This document shows positions 40,021 through 48,996 of a DNA stretch of 64,000 nt, piece by piece. Made by a program: the position numbers and the translations under genes. The DNA is taken from assembly GCF_001424045.1 (NCBI RefSeq), contig NZ_LMQB01000023.1:310001-374000 (forward strand), read 5' to 3'. Within the stretch, counting starts at the first letter, position 1. Each line of letters starts with the position of its first letter. Under the pieces are notes generated by a model, which worked only from the letters and a program-made list of their open reading frames with translations, was not told the origin of the DNA and ran no database searches. Source of the DNA: Rhizobium sp. Leaf371 (GTDB lineage: Bacteria; Pseudomonadota; Alphaproteobacteria; Rhizobiales; Rhizobiaceae).

Positions 40021-40142
40021 ACCGTTCGCCTCGACACCCTGCCGGGTCATCCGATTGCGTTTGCGCGATCGGATGACCGGTTTTACCGACCCACGTCTCC
40101 GCGGCGTCTCAACGCCCTCCGGTTTACCTTTCGAGACCCATC

Positions 40143-40790
40143 ATGACACGCACGCTTGACGACAAGACCCTCATCGTCGCCAGCCACAATGCCGGCAAGA
40201 TCCGTGAAATTCGCGATCTGATCGGCCCGCTCGGCTTTTCCGCCAAATCCGCGGCCGACCTCAATTTCATCGAGCCGGACGAAACGGGCACGACCTTCGA
40301 GGAAAATGCGACCATCAAGGCACTGGCCTCTGCGCGCGCCTCCGGCCTGCCGGCGCTGTCCGACGATTCCGGACTGGTGGTGGATGCGCTGAACGGCGAT
40401 CCCGGCGTCTACACCGCGAACTGGGCGGAGACGGCCGACGGGACGCGCGACTTCGCCATGGCGATGCACAAGGTGGAGACGGCCCTGCAGGAGGCCGGCG
40501 CAACGACTTCAGCGGCACGCTCCGCGCGCTTCGTCTCCGTGCTCTGCCTGGCCTGGCCGGACGGGCATGTGGAGCTGTTTCGCGGCGAAGTGGAAGGCAC
40601 CGTCGTCTGGCCGCCGCGCGGCAGCCAGGGCTTCGGCTACGATCCGGTCTTCCAGCCGGAGGGCCATGAGCGCACGTTCGGCGAAATGAGCGCGGACGAG
40701 AAGCACGGCTGGAAGCCCGGCGACGCCCATGCTCTTTCCCATCGCGCCCGCGCCTTCAAGGTGTTCGCCGAGACCTGCCTCGGCGCCTGA
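40143..40790 (+). CDS. rdgB: dITP/XTP pyrophosphatase (Ham1/RdgB)
   Basis: 215 aa housecleaning nucleotidase that removes non-canonical purine triphosphates. The substrate loop [11 protein letters not shown] (13-23), the [23 protein letters not shown] motif with the catalytic Asp, and [20 protein letters not shown] are diagnostic. Its stop is 5 bp before the hemW ATG; the pairing rph-rdgB-hemW is widespread. Confidence 0.95.
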   Translation: MTRTLDDKTLIVASHNAGKIREIRDLIGPLGFSAKSAADLNFIEPDETGTTFEENATIKALASARASGLPALSDDSGLVVDALNGDPGVYTANWAETADGTRDFAMAMHKVETALQEAGATTSAARSARFVSVLCLAWPDGHVELFRGEVEGTVVWPPRGSQGFGYDPVFQPEGHERTFGEMSADEKHGWKPGDAHALSHRARAFKVFAETCLGA

Positions 40791-40795
40791 CGGAT

Positions 40796-41971
40796 ATGGC
40801 TGACTTCTCCTTCATCGGCGACAAGACCGATCCCGGCTTCGGCGTCTACGTGCATTGGCCGTTCTGCGCGGCCAAGTGCCCCTATTGCGACTTCAACAGC
40901 CATGTCCGCCACCAGGGCGTCGATCAGGCCCGCTATGTCGCGGCCTTCCTGAAGGAGATGGAGGAAGCGCGCCGCCTGTCGGGCCCGCGCACCGTGACCA
41001 GCATCTTTCTTGGCGGCGGCACGCCTTCGCTGATGGATCCGGCGACGGTGGATGCCATCATGAACGGCATTTCGCGCTTCTGGCATGTTCCGGACGGCAT
41101 CGAGATTACGCTGGAGGCCAACCCGTCGAGCGTGGAGGCAACGCGCTTCCGTGGCTATCGCTCGGCCGGCGTCAATCGCGTGTCCCTCGGCGTGCAGGCG
41201 CTGAACGACCGTGACCTGAAATTCCTCGGACGCCTTCACAATGTCGAGGACGCGCTGAAGGCGATCGGGCTTGCGCGCGACATCTTTCCGCGCATGTCGT
41301 TCGACCTGATCTACGCGCGGCCGAAACAGACCGTCGAGGACTGGGAAGCGGAGCTTAAGCAGGCCGTATCCTATGCCGTCGACCACCTGTCGCTCTATCA
41401 GCTGACCATCGAGGAAGGCACACCGTTCTTCGGCCTGCACAAGGCCGGCAAGCTGATCGTTCCCGATGGCGACCAGTCGGCGCTTCTCTACGAGGCGACG
41501 CAGGACATCACGGCCTCGATCGGCATGCCGGCCTATGAAGTGTCCAACCATGCGGCCCCGGGAGCGGAAAGCCGCCACAACCTGACCTACTGGCGCTATG
41601 GCGACTATGCCGGTATCGGCCCCGGCGCCCATGGACGCCTGACGATCGGCCGCGAAAAGCTGGCGACGGCGACCGAGCGCAAGCCCGAGACCTGGCTCGA
41701 CCTCGTCGAGGCCAATGGTCACGGGATGATCGACCAGGAGGTGCTCGGCTACGACGAACAGTCCGACGAGCTGCTGCTGATGGGGCTGCGTCTGAAGGAG
41801 GGCATCGACCTCGTGCGCTGGGAGGCCCTGTCCGGCCGCGCGCCCGATCCGGAAAAGGAACGCTTCCTGATCGAGCACGGCTTTATCGAGCGGATCGGCA
41901 ATTCCCGTCTGCGCTGCACCCCCTCCGGCATGCTGATCCTCGATGCCGTCGTCGCGGATCTCGCCTGCTGA
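40796..41971 (+). CDS. hemW: Radical SAM heme chaperone HemW (coproporphyrinogen III oxidase-like)
   Basis: 391 aa. Radical-SAM motif C24-x3-C28-x2-C31 (CAAKCPYC) after VYVHWPFC, then IFLGGGTPSLM, LEANPSS, SLGVQALND and a C-terminal HemN_C domain. The x4 Cys of true HemN is absent (CxxxCxxC followed by D), which fits HemW, a heme-insertion chaperone, rather than coproporphyrinogen dehydrogenase. It lies directly after rdgB. Confidence 0.9.
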   Translation: MADFSFIGDKTDPGFGVYVHWPFCAAKCPYCDFNSHVRHQGVDQARYVAAFLKEMEEARRLSGPRTVTSIFLGGGTPSLMDPATVDAIMNGISRFWHVPDGIEITLEANPSSVEATRFRGYRSAGVNRVSLGVQALNDRDLKFLGRLHNVEDALKAIGLARDIFPRMSFDLIYARPKQTVEDWEAELKQAVSYAVDHLSLYQLTIEEGTPFFGLHKAGKLIVPDGDQSALLYEATQDITASIGMPAYEVSNHAAPGAESRHNLTYWRYGDYAGIGPGAHGRLTIGREKLATATERKPETWLDLVEANGHGMIDQEVLGYDEQSDELLLMGLRLKEGIDLVRWEALSGRAPDPEKERFLIEHGFIERIGNSRLRCTPSGMLILDAVVADLAC

Positions 41972-41994
41972 ACACCAGGGTTTCTGGATGTGGG

Positions 41995-42018
41995 GTGACC
42001 GGCCTTCAGGCCGGTCAC
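41995..42018. terminator. Hairpin between hemW and the aminopeptidase gene
   Basis: Perfect 10-bp stem GTGACCGGCC / GGCCGGTCAC with a TTCA tetraloop between two convergent genes. No T-run on either side, so it may terminate weakly or protect mRNA 3' ends in both directions. Confidence 0.5.
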
Positions 42019-42025
42019 GGGGAGA

Positions 42026-43288
42026 TCAGGCCCATTCGCCGCCGCGCATGACGGGCACGCTCGTCCCATCCTCGCGAAGGCCGTCGATATCGACCTTGTC
42101 GGACCCGATCATCCAGTCGATATGGATGAGGCTGGCGTTGCCGCCCTGTGCGGCGATCTGTTCCTGACTGAGCGACGCGCCATCGAGGAAGCACTTCGAA
42201 TAGCACTGGCCGAGCGCGATGTGGCACGACGCATTCTCGTCGAACAGCGTGTTGTAGAACAGGACGCCGCTGGCTGAGATCGGCGAGGAGTGCGGAACGA
42301 GGGCCACCTCCCCCAGGCGCCGGGCACCTTCGTCCGTATCCAGGACCTTGTTCAACACAGCTTCACCCTTCGACGCCTTGGCCTCGACGATCCGCCCGCC
42401 TTCGAAACGAACCTGAATGTCATCGATCAGTGTTCCCTGGTGCGACAGCGGCTTCGTGCTGGAAACATGGCCTTCCACGCGCAGCGCATGCGGCGTGGTG
42501 AAGACTTCTTCCGTCGGGATGTTCGGATTGCAGGTGATCCCGTTCTTCGCCGTTGAGGCGCCGCCGTGCCATTCGTGGCCATCGGCAAGACCCACGGTCA
42601 GATCGGTCCCCGGGCCTGTGAAGTGGAGCGCCGAGAAGCGCTCGCCGTTCAGCCAGGTCGACCGCTTGCGCAGGTTGGCATTGTGCTCCTTCCAGGCCGC
42701 AACCGGATCCTCGACATCGACGCGGGACGCCGCGAAGATCGCGTTGGCCAGCTTCTCCACGGCCACGTCTTCCGCGTCTCCTGGAAACATCTGTCGGGCC
42801 CAGGACGGATTGGGATAGGAGACGATGTTCCAGTTGATATCGAAGTTCGAAATCTTCTCCAGCGCCGGCTTATAGGCCATCGACATGGCCTTGTTCGCCC
42901 GCGCGACCTTGGCCGGATCCTGGGATGCGAGCAGCATGGGATTGTCGCCGGAGATCGCAAGACGCGCCGCATTGCCCGCATAGGCCTTCGCCATGCCCTC
43001 ATAGAGCCAGTTGCTGGCCCGATCGAAGCTCTCGTCCGGCGCGTGCTCGTAACGCGCCAGCGTGCTTTCCTCGTCGGAATAGAACGTCGTCACCAGACCG
43101 GCACCGGCGAGATAGGCATGCTTGGTGATGAGCCGCACCAAGGGCAGCGCCGCGATCGGCGACGTGATCACCAGATCCTGTCCCCGTTCGAGCCCAAGAC
43201 CGATCCTGACCGCCACTTCGGCCAGCTTCTCAAGTTTGCGGGCATCGATTGGCGGCGTGTGGGGTGTAGCTACTGGCATGTCGAACAT
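42026..43288 (-). CDS. M29-family aminopeptidase (AmpS/thermophilic aminopeptidase type)
   Basis: 420 aa. The C-terminal half carries the metal-ligand region of peptidase family M29: LVPHSSPISASGVLFYNTLFDENASCHIALGQCYS and LIHIDWMIGSDKVDIDG. The N-terminal half (LEKLAEVAVRIGLGLERGQDLVITSPIAALPLVRLITKHAY) is also typical. It is a cytoplasmic metallo-aminopeptidase with broad substrate range. The start is at 43288; an ATG three codons later is possible. Monocistronic between convergent hemW and the export lipoprotein gene. Confidence 0.9.
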   Translation of the reverse strand: MFDMPVATPHTPPIDARKLEKLAEVAVRIGLGLERGQDLVITSPIAALPLVRLITKHAYLAGAGLVTTFYSDEESTLARYEHAPDESFDRASNWLYEGMAKAYAGNAARLAISGDNPMLLASQDPAKVARANKAMSMAYKPALEKISNFDINWNIVSYPNPSWARQMFPGDAEDVAVEKLANAIFAASRVDVEDPVAAWKEHNANLRKRSTWLNGERFSALHFTGPGTDLTVGLADGHEWHGGASTAKNGITCNPNIPTEEVFTTPHALRVEGHVSSTKPLSHQGTLIDDIQVRFEGGRIVEAKASKGEAVLNKVLDTDEGARRLGEVALVPHSSPISASGVLFYNTLFDENASCHIALGQCYSKCFLDGASLSQEQIAAQGGNASLIHIDWMIGSDKVDIDGLREDGTSVPVMRGGEWA

Positions 43289-43401
43289 CTTTCTCCAGGG
43301 AAACGAGGTTCGACGTTAGGATAGGATGCGGGCTATTTGAAGGGAAAACGACAGAGCGCCGGCCCTCCGCGAGCCGACGTCCACGAGGCAACGTCCGTCT
43401 T

Positions 43402-44556
43402 TTACCGGAAGGTGTTGACCGCTCGTCCGACAGTTGCCGCCTGTGCGACCGGCGCCGTTGTCGAGCTTACCAGCGTTGCAAACTTGCGCACCTCTGCCAG
43501 CGACGAATTGGCGATGAAGATCAGGTCGCGGTTCTGCAGGCTGAAGCTTTTCAGCAGGAAGAAGCCGTTCGGGTCCTTCAGGTCGATCTGGTAGATGACG
43601 TTGGTCGTCGGACCGGCCGATGCGACCCTGCCCGGCACCAGTCGCTGGACGAGCGCCGTCGGTTCCGTGCGATAGATGAAGACGCCGCGTGCATTGGCGC
43701 GATCGTCGTTCAGACCGCCGACTTTTGCCAGTGCCTGGTTGAGGAACAGCTGCGACTCGTCGAACTGGATGGACGCATTGCTCGTCGCCGCACCGAACAC
43801 GGTGAAGCTCCGCGGCTGGCGGATCAGCGCGATCACGTCGTCCGACTGCACATAGATGTTTTCCGACGGATCCGAGATCAGCCGTTCCATCGGAATGGTT
43901 TCCGTGCGCTGACCGCGCGTGATCTGGACGGAGAGCTGGTGGGACTCGATGCGGGGGCCGCCGGCCATGGCGATGACGTCGAGCAGCTTTTCGCCGCGCG
44001 GAGACAGGGCGATGCGGCCGCTGCTGGCCACTTCACCCGTGACCGTGACGGTGTTGGATACATTCTTGACGACGCTGACAAGAACCTGCGGCTGGATGGC
44101 GATACGTGCCAGCGCATTCTCGATCGCGGCCTTGACCTGCTGCGGCGTGCGATTGGCAGCCTGCACAGTGCCGGCGTAAGGCACCGAGATCGTCCCGGAT
44201 TCCGAGACCGGCTGTTCCGGTATCTCCGTTCCCCCCTTGACGGAGCCGCCCGAGAAAAGGCCGTCGGGCGACGCTTCCCAGATGGACACGACGACCGTGT
44301 CGCCGACACCGATGATGGACGAGCTGCGCTTGCGCGCGTTGCCGAGCTTGGCGGCAAGCTGCGTTTCCATGCCGCTGGAAAGAAGCGAGATGATGCCGGG
44401 GGTGACGGGGATCACCGTGTAGGGAGAATAGCTTTCCTTGGCTTCTTCGAGAATCTGGGCGGAGCTTGGTCCGGAACTCGGCATGACCGTGCAGGACGTC
44501 GTGGTCAGACAAATAACAGCCAGCGACACACTGGTAAACTTGGTCAAGAACGGCAT
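43402..44556 (-). CDS. Wza-type polysaccharide export outer-membrane lipoprotein
   Basis: 384 aa from the ATG at 44556, with a lipoprotein signal peptide whose lipobox TTSC puts Cys22 at the mature N-terminus. A Poly_export domain (IIGVGDTVVVSIWEASPDGLF ... TISVPYAGTVQAANRTPQQVKAAIENAL) is followed by SLBB repeats (VTVTGEVASSGRIALSPRGEKLLDVIAMAGG; FTVFGAATSNASIQFDESQLFLNQALAKVGG). Such proteins form the outer-membrane channel for capsule or exopolysaccharide. The gene is alone except for the divergent KpsC-like gene. Confidence 0.88.
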   Translation of the reverse strand: MPFLTKFTSVSLAVICLTTTSCTVMPSSGPSSAQILEEAKESYSPYTVIPVTPGIISLLSSGMETQLAAKLGNARKRSSSIIGVGDTVVVSIWEASPDGLFSGGSVKGGTEIPEQPVSESGTISVPYAGTVQAANRTPQQVKAAIENALARIAIQPQVLVSVVKNVSNTVTVTGEVASSGRIALSPRGEKLLDVIAMAGGPRIESHQLSVQITRGQRTETIPMERLISDPSENIYVQSDDVIALIRQPRSFTVFGAATSNASIQFDESQLFLNQALAKVGGLNDDRANARGVFIYRTEPTALVQRLVPGRVASAGPTTNVIYQIDLKDPNGFFLLKSFSLQNRDLIFIANSSLAEVRKFATLVSSTTAPVAQAATVGRAVNTFR

Positions 44557-44605
44557 GGGCACCCTCAAGCGCGGATCCTTCACGAGAAGTTGATCCACTC
44601 CCCCG

Positions 44606-44634
44606 AAATAGCGGTGTTGTTTTGGTTATCTCAA
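44606..44634 (-). promoter_or_regulatory. Probable promoter of the Wza-type gene
   Basis: Minus-strand TTGAGA, 17-bp spacer, CTATTT, giving a leader of about 43 nt before the ATG at 44556. Confidence 0.45.
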
Positions 44635-45238
44635 CACCAACTCGTAAACAATGACTTCAAGGCCGTACCAAAGAAAAACAAACAGGCCACTGCAAAAAGA
44701 GCACAGTGTCTGAGGTCGGCCGCAGCCGGATCGTCATGCAGACGGATCGGCACGGAATCCTTTTATTTTAAGGCCTTGTCAAGCGCACGCGCCTTGGATG
44801 GCGCATCTTCGACAGCGTTCGGTTCCTTCCCGTTTCGATCGAGAAAGCCGATGAAACCGGCTTTGCTCCTTGGTTCCGGCCGTGGCTGACGATGGCCAGC
44901 ATGGGCTTACCATCGGCGCCCTGGCGACGTCGAGCCTGCCATCATCGACCGGCTATCGACCGCCGGACGGCAGGCTTGCAGCCTGGTCGAGGCCGCTCGG
45001 CAGCCAGACGCACGTTCCGTTGTAAGTTTCAGCTATGACCAAACCGTGAAGATGGAGGGATAGCCCGGCGGAACGTCCCAAATTCGAACACGTCACGCTC
45101 CCGCCTTTGCACGTCCATTCTGCTGTTCCCCGGGATCGCGCGTTCCGATAGGGTCTTTTCAACGACCGCCGGGCGGGAGACGCCTCCTCGTCCGGAATGA
45201 AACGACCGCATGACCAACGAGCCGCTGATCGACCCGAC
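44635..45238. other. Long intergenic region without recognised gene
   Basis: About 600 bp between the divergent export genes. 44635-44790 is AT-richer than the surroundings and has A-runs; 44880-45190 has normal GC. I see no coding frame with a family-like sequence, no tRNA and no strong hairpin. It most likely holds regulatory sites of the two polysaccharide genes or decayed sequence. Confidence 0.5.
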
Positions 45239-46498
45239 ATGACGTCCACATTGACCTACGCATTTCATATGCACGCCTGGAAGCGTGATGTGCTGCGCCG
45301 CTATTTTCCCGAGAGAACGTTCGTCTTCGTCCCTTTCTTTCTCAGCGAAACGCGGCTGCGTCGGGATTGGCTCGATCGGATCGATCTTGCCGCTGCGCCC
45401 GAGATCTTCGTCTGGAGCCTGAACCTGCCGGAGACGGTTTCGGCATTTGCGCATCGGCATGCGATCCCGATCCATGTCGTCGAGGATGGCTTCATTCGCT
45501 CGGCCGTTCCGCATGCCGGTCGCACCCCACCCCTGTCCCTGATCGTGGACAGCCGGACCGCCTATTTCGACAGCCGGACGCCATCCGACCTCGAAGACAT
45601 TCTGCAGCATTATGACTTCGACGCCGACCCTGCTTTGATGGAACGGGCGCGTCGGGGAATGGAGGCGCTGCTCTTACAGGGGATCAGCAAATACAACGCG
45701 CCCGTCGATCGGGCCGCATTGCCCTATGGCGCCAAGGGCAGGCGCCGGGTGCTCGCACTCGGCCAGGTGGATGGCGATGCGTCGATCCGCTACGGCTGCC
45801 CCAGTCCCGTGACCAACGAGGAGATGGTCCGGCGGTCGGTGGCCGAGAATCCCGATGCGGAGGTCATCTACAAGCCGCACCCCGATGTCCTCAGCGGCGT
45901 GCGCCGTTCGTCCGCAAACCTGTCCGAACTCGCGCGGATCTGTACGGTGCTGACGGAGCGCATCCCGATGTCGCGCGCTTTCGAGACGATCGACCATGTC
46001 TATGCCATCACCTCCCTCGCCGGATTCGAGGCGGTCATGCGGCGGTTACCCGTCAGCGTCCTGGGCGTGCCCTTCTATGCGGGATGGGGCCTGACGGACG
46101 ATCGGCAGAGCGTGGGGCGCCGGACACGCCAACTGACGGTCGAGCAGGTCTTTGCTGCGGCATTTCTTCTATACCCACGCTATTTCGAGCCGGATACGGG
46201 AGCGACCACGACATTGGAGGCCGTCATCCGGGATCTCCGTCGCCCTGTCGCGCCGGCCTTCGCCCGTCGGAAGCCGCCGGCATGGCCATTGTCAGGCCCT
46301 TACGGGGCGATGGGTTGGCGCCATGCTCTCACGCCGATCGTCGCCGCGGCCGTCAGGCGCGTCGCAACGTCCGAGGATGTGGACTACTATCGGCACTACC
46401 CGATCGACTTCTTCCGCGAGCGACCGGAGCGGGCCTTTCGCATCATCGGACGGCTGCTCTACCCTTTCGATGACAGTCCGGATCGAGAGGCCGCCTGA
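45239..46498 (+). CDS. Single-module KpsC-like capsule polysaccharide (beta-Kdo) transferase
   Basis: 419 aa Capsule_synth family protein. The order of motifs is that of one KpsC module: VEDGFIRSA with PPLSLIVDSRTAYFDSRTPSDLE, LALGQVDGDASIRYG, VIYKPHPDVLSG, TSLAGFEAVMRR and GVPFYAGWGLTDDR. KpsC normally has two such modules (about 670 aa) that add alternating beta-Kdo residues to the capsule lipid anchor; this is about half that. The start is uncertain: ATG 45239 or ATG 45197, neither with a good ribosome-binding site. Divergent from the Wza-type gene. Confidence 0.78.
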   Translation: MTSTLTYAFHMHAWKRDVLRRYFPERTFVFVPFFLSETRLRRDWLDRIDLAAAPEIFVWSLNLPETVSAFAHRHAIPIHVVEDGFIRSAVPHAGRTPPLSLIVDSRTAYFDSRTPSDLEDILQHYDFDADPALMERARRGMEALLLQGISKYNAPVDRAALPYGAKGRRRVLALGQVDGDASIRYGCPSPVTNEEMVRRSVAENPDAEVIYKPHPDVLSGVRRSSANLSELARICTVLTERIPMSRAFETIDHVYAITSLAGFEAVMRRLPVSVLGVPFYAGWGLTDDRQSVGRRTRQLTVEQVFAAAFLLYPRYFEPDTGATTTLEAVIRDLRRPVAPAFARRKPPAWPLSGPYGAMGWRHALTPIVAAAVRRVATSEDVDYYRHYPIDFFRERPERAFRIIGRLLYPFDDSPDREAA

Positions 46499-46502
46499 AG
46501 CC

Positions 46503-46590
46503 TGTCGCGCAAACGTGTGCAGCGGTTGTGCGGTAATGACAGGCGTCAACAAGGACCGAAAGCGCAAGGAGGAGATCTGAAAGATCGCGA
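46503..46590 (+). repeat. RIME-like dispersed intergenic repeat, copy 1
   Basis: 88-bp element that aligns, with one base gap each way and roughly 70% identity by eye, to 58047-58134 on the other strand. Shared blocks include TGTCGCGCAAA, TGTGC, GCGGTT, AAGCGCAA and GAAAGATCGCGA. It starts 5 bp after the KpsC-like stop. It resembles the rhizobial intergenic mosaic elements (RIME) made of two palindromes. Confidence 0.65.
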
Positions 46591-46651
46591 GACGCCTTGG
46601 GCGCCTTGGCCTCTCCCGCCTGACGTCCCGACGCTCGCTTGCCGTCCTCTG

Positions 46652-47872
46652 CTAGTCCTGCGCCTGCGGCATCGGCATCAGCGTGAAGAGTTCCTGCGCC
46701 AGCTTGACGCCACGCAGCGCGTAGCGGCCGATCGAGACGACCTCCCTGTCGCCCGGCGGCGGGGCGCCAGCGACGAAGGGCGAGGACATGACGACCGTCC
46801 GATCGACGAAGCGGCAGAGCGACGCAATTCGGCTGACCTCGTTGACGGCGGGACCGATGACCGTGAAATCGAGGCGGTCCGCGCTGCCGATATTGCCGTA
46901 GAACACATCCCCGATATGCAGCCCGAGATAAACTTCCGTCGTCGGGCGCCCTTCCATGGTGCGGCGCGCATTGAGATCCGCAAGTTTGCCGCGCAGGCGC
47001 CGCTCGGCATCGAGCGCCCGGCGGCAGGCATCCTCCCGTTCTTCCGCCTTGAAGATCGCGAGCGTGCCATCGCCGATCAGCTTCAGCACGTTACCGCCGG
47101 CTTCGTGGATGGAGGTGATGACCGCATCGGCGTAATCGTTGAGGAACGGGATGATCTCGTCCGGGGCGAGGCTCTCGGTGATGCGGGTATAGTTCTGCAG
47201 GTCGGAAAACCAGAGCACGGCCGAGATGCGCTCGGCCTTGCCCCGGGTGATGCGCCCCTCCAGCACGTGGCTTGCCGCATCTTCGCCGAGATAGACCTCC
47301 GCGATCGTGCGGGTGACGCGGTTCAGAGATCCCGCCTTGATGGCCAGTGCCAGCACGGGCACAAGGGACCGCAGGGCCTCCACGCCCTCATCGGTGAAGC
47401 CGTCCTGGTCGGCCGTCGTCCAGTGCGAATAGAAGCAATCCATATCGCCGATATGGCTATCCGGCGAGAAGCGCTGGATCATGGCGATGTAATCGCGATG
47501 ACCTTCCGCCAGCAGCGTGTCGAGCGCATAGAAATCGGTCGGGTCGCCGAAGCCGATGCGGCGGCGCAGCTCGTTGCCGTTGGTCTCGCGCAGGTGATGG
47601 AAGGACGACCGCTTCCAGTTTTCTTCCGAAACGCCCTCGTTCGTCGGGCCGTATTCGAACATGCCCTTGCCGGGCTCGCGACTGTCCCACTGAAACGCGC
47701 GCCCCTCATAGACCGGGTGAAGCGTGTCGATGAGCGCCAGTCCCCGGTCGATCGGCAGCCCGGCGGCGCGGAGATGCTCGCAGAAGCCGCGCATGATCTC
47801 CATCTCGTCGGAACCCTTGAGACCCTGTGTCGTCAACCATGCGGAGATGCGTGCGATTTCGCCTGCGTCCAT
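46652..47872 (-). CDS. Class III adenylate/guanylate cyclase
   Basis: 406 aa, soluble. The N-terminal 200 residues have no recognised domain and no membrane segment. The catalytic domain carries the metal Asp in LWFSDLQNYTRIT, the second metal Asp in LKLIGDGTLAIF and the transition-state Asn/Arg in DFTVIGPAVNEVSRIASLC. These keep full cyclase competence. ATP specificity is inferred. Rhizobia have many such cyclases; the signal sensed by the N-terminal region is unknown. Confidence 0.88.
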   Translation of the reverse strand: MDAGEIARISAWLTTQGLKGSDEMEIMRGFCEHLRAAGLPIDRGLALIDTLHPVYEGRAFQWDSREPGKGMFEYGPTNEGVSEENWKRSSFHHLRETNGNELRRRIGFGDPTDFYALDTLLAEGHRDYIAMIQRFSPDSHIGDMDCFYSHWTTADQDGFTDEGVEALRSLVPVLALAIKAGSLNRVTRTIAEVYLGEDAASHVLEGRITRGKAERISAVLWFSDLQNYTRITESLAPDEIIPFLNDYADAVITSIHEAGGNVLKLIGDGTLAIFKAEEREDACRRALDAERRLRGKLADLNARRTMEGRPTTEVYLGLHIGDVFYGNIGSADRLDFTVIGPAVNEVSRIASLCRFVDRTVVMSSPFVAGAPPPGDREVVSIGRYALRGVKLAQELFTLMPMPQAQD

Positions 47873-47970
47873 ATCCGCCCCTCCCTGTAGCCGTCGTCGT
47901 GATGCCGCGGTTCCCGGTCGCTCGTGATCGAAACGGAACGGCGAAAAAAGGAACCGAGGGCGCCGGGTTC

Positions 47971-47998
47971 TACTGCATATTCCGTCAAACCGGAATCG
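47971..47998. repeat. Degenerate TACTGCAT-type intergenic repeat, copy B
   Basis: TACTGCATATTC, five variable bases, AACCGG-N-ATCG: the same pattern and spacing as 28709-28736. It lies in the 178-bp region upstream of the cyclase gene and downstream of the GntR regulator gene. Confidence 0.5.
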
Positions 47999-48050
47999 TT
48001 TTCAGCCCGAATTCGGAAAGGCCGATGACCATCGAGGGAGCGCCGAGGCT

Positions 48051-48764
48051 TTAAGCGTCCTTCGACGTGTAGAGCGCGCGAGAGCGTTCGAGGTGGCGCA
48101 GCATGGCCTGCTCCGTGGCATCGGCGTCGCGGGCGACGATACAGTCGATGATGGATCTGTGCTCGGCGAGCGTGATCGTTTCCTTACCGGTCCAGATCAG
48201 CATATGCGTGTGATAGCCCCGCAACCAGGCCAGCATGGCTTCGCTGACGGCAACATAGATCGGATTTCCGGAGATGCGGGCGATGCGGCTGTGAAACTCC
48301 ATGTCGGCAGCGATGAAGGCCGAGGCATCCTCCAGTGCCGCTTCCTGGCGGTCGAGGATGAGATTGAGATCCACGATATCGGCGTCCGTCGCCCGGGTTG
48401 CGGCCTCCCGCGCCATGCCCCGCTCGAAGAAAATGCGCGCGCTTTTCAGATGCTCCAGCGTGTCGGAGGATTTCGCCAGCATCATCTGGGCGGTCGTGTC
48501 CACCTGGCGCAGGATCGAGCGGGCCGTGAGCTCCAGCACGCGCGCCCGCTCGCCGTGGGAGATGACGACGAGGCCCATATTGGCCAGAGCCTGCATCGCT
48601 TCGCGGATGGCCGGTCGACCGACACCGAACCGCTCCATCAGCTCCCGTTCGGACGGCATTTCGTCGCCGGGATTGAGTTCGCCGGACGTGATCATCGCCT
48701 GCAGGCGGGAGAAAACCTCGTCGGACAGTTTTCGGCGCGTGATGGTCTCGGTCGGCTGGCTCAT
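48051..48764 (-). CDS. GntR-family regulator (FadR subfamily), probable apiose-cluster repressor
   Basis: 237 aa. Residues about 10-75 form the GntR winged helix (LSDEVFSRLQAMITSGELNPGDEMPSERELMERFGVGRPAIREAMQALANMGLV). The rest is an all-helical FCD effector domain with the metal-binding His pattern DMEFH, AEH and RHLERS. It is divergent from the RuBisCO-like gene, with a palindromic site between them that recurs before apnO. From this arrangement I infer that it controls the apiose genes, with an apiose-pathway intermediate as ligand. Confidence 0.87.
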   Translation of the reverse strand: MSQPTETITRRKLSDEVFSRLQAMITSGELNPGDEMPSERELMERFGVGRPAIREAMQALANMGLVVISHGERARVLELTARSILRQVDTTAQMMLAKSSDTLEHLKSARIFFERGMAREAATRATDADIVDLNLILDRQEAALEDASAFIAADMEFHSRIARISGNPIYVAVSEAMLAWLRGYHTHMLIWTGKETITLAEHRSIIDCIVARDADATEQAMLRHLERSRALYTSKDA

Positions 48765-48924
48765 GAAATCCCGGTCGGTTGTTCAACCCTTGCATCTTCG
48801 CATGCGTACGGCGCCGGGAAAAGCGGAACGCGCGCGCCGCGATGCTTTCTCCCGATATGCAGTTCGTTCCGAATTGAGCGGGGGTCATCCCCGCCAATTT
48901 CTCCGACCCGATATCTTGCGTGAT

Positions 48925-48943
48925 TGTTATACTCATTATACCA
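48925..48943. promoter_or_regulatory. Putative GntR operator, site 1
   Basis: Near-palindrome TGTTATA-CTCAT-TATACCA (one arm mismatch), 54 bp before the RuBisCO-like ATG. The 16 bp ACTCATTATACCAGTT at 48931-48946 recurs exactly at 51595-51610. The TGxT-N11-ACCA layout fits FadR-type operators. A TTGCGT at 48917 places a possible -10 (TATACC) inside the site. Confidence 0.65.
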
Positions 48944-48996
48944 GTTCATCAACAGGGATCCTGCGAAGCGTGGATCGAGCCGGGGAAGACAAGCCG

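Noticed and set aside
48854-48870. ATATGCAGTTCG in the GntR-oiaT spacer as a third TACTGCAT-type repeat
   Set aside because: Only about eight bases match in inverted form and the AACCGG-N-ATCG part is absent.
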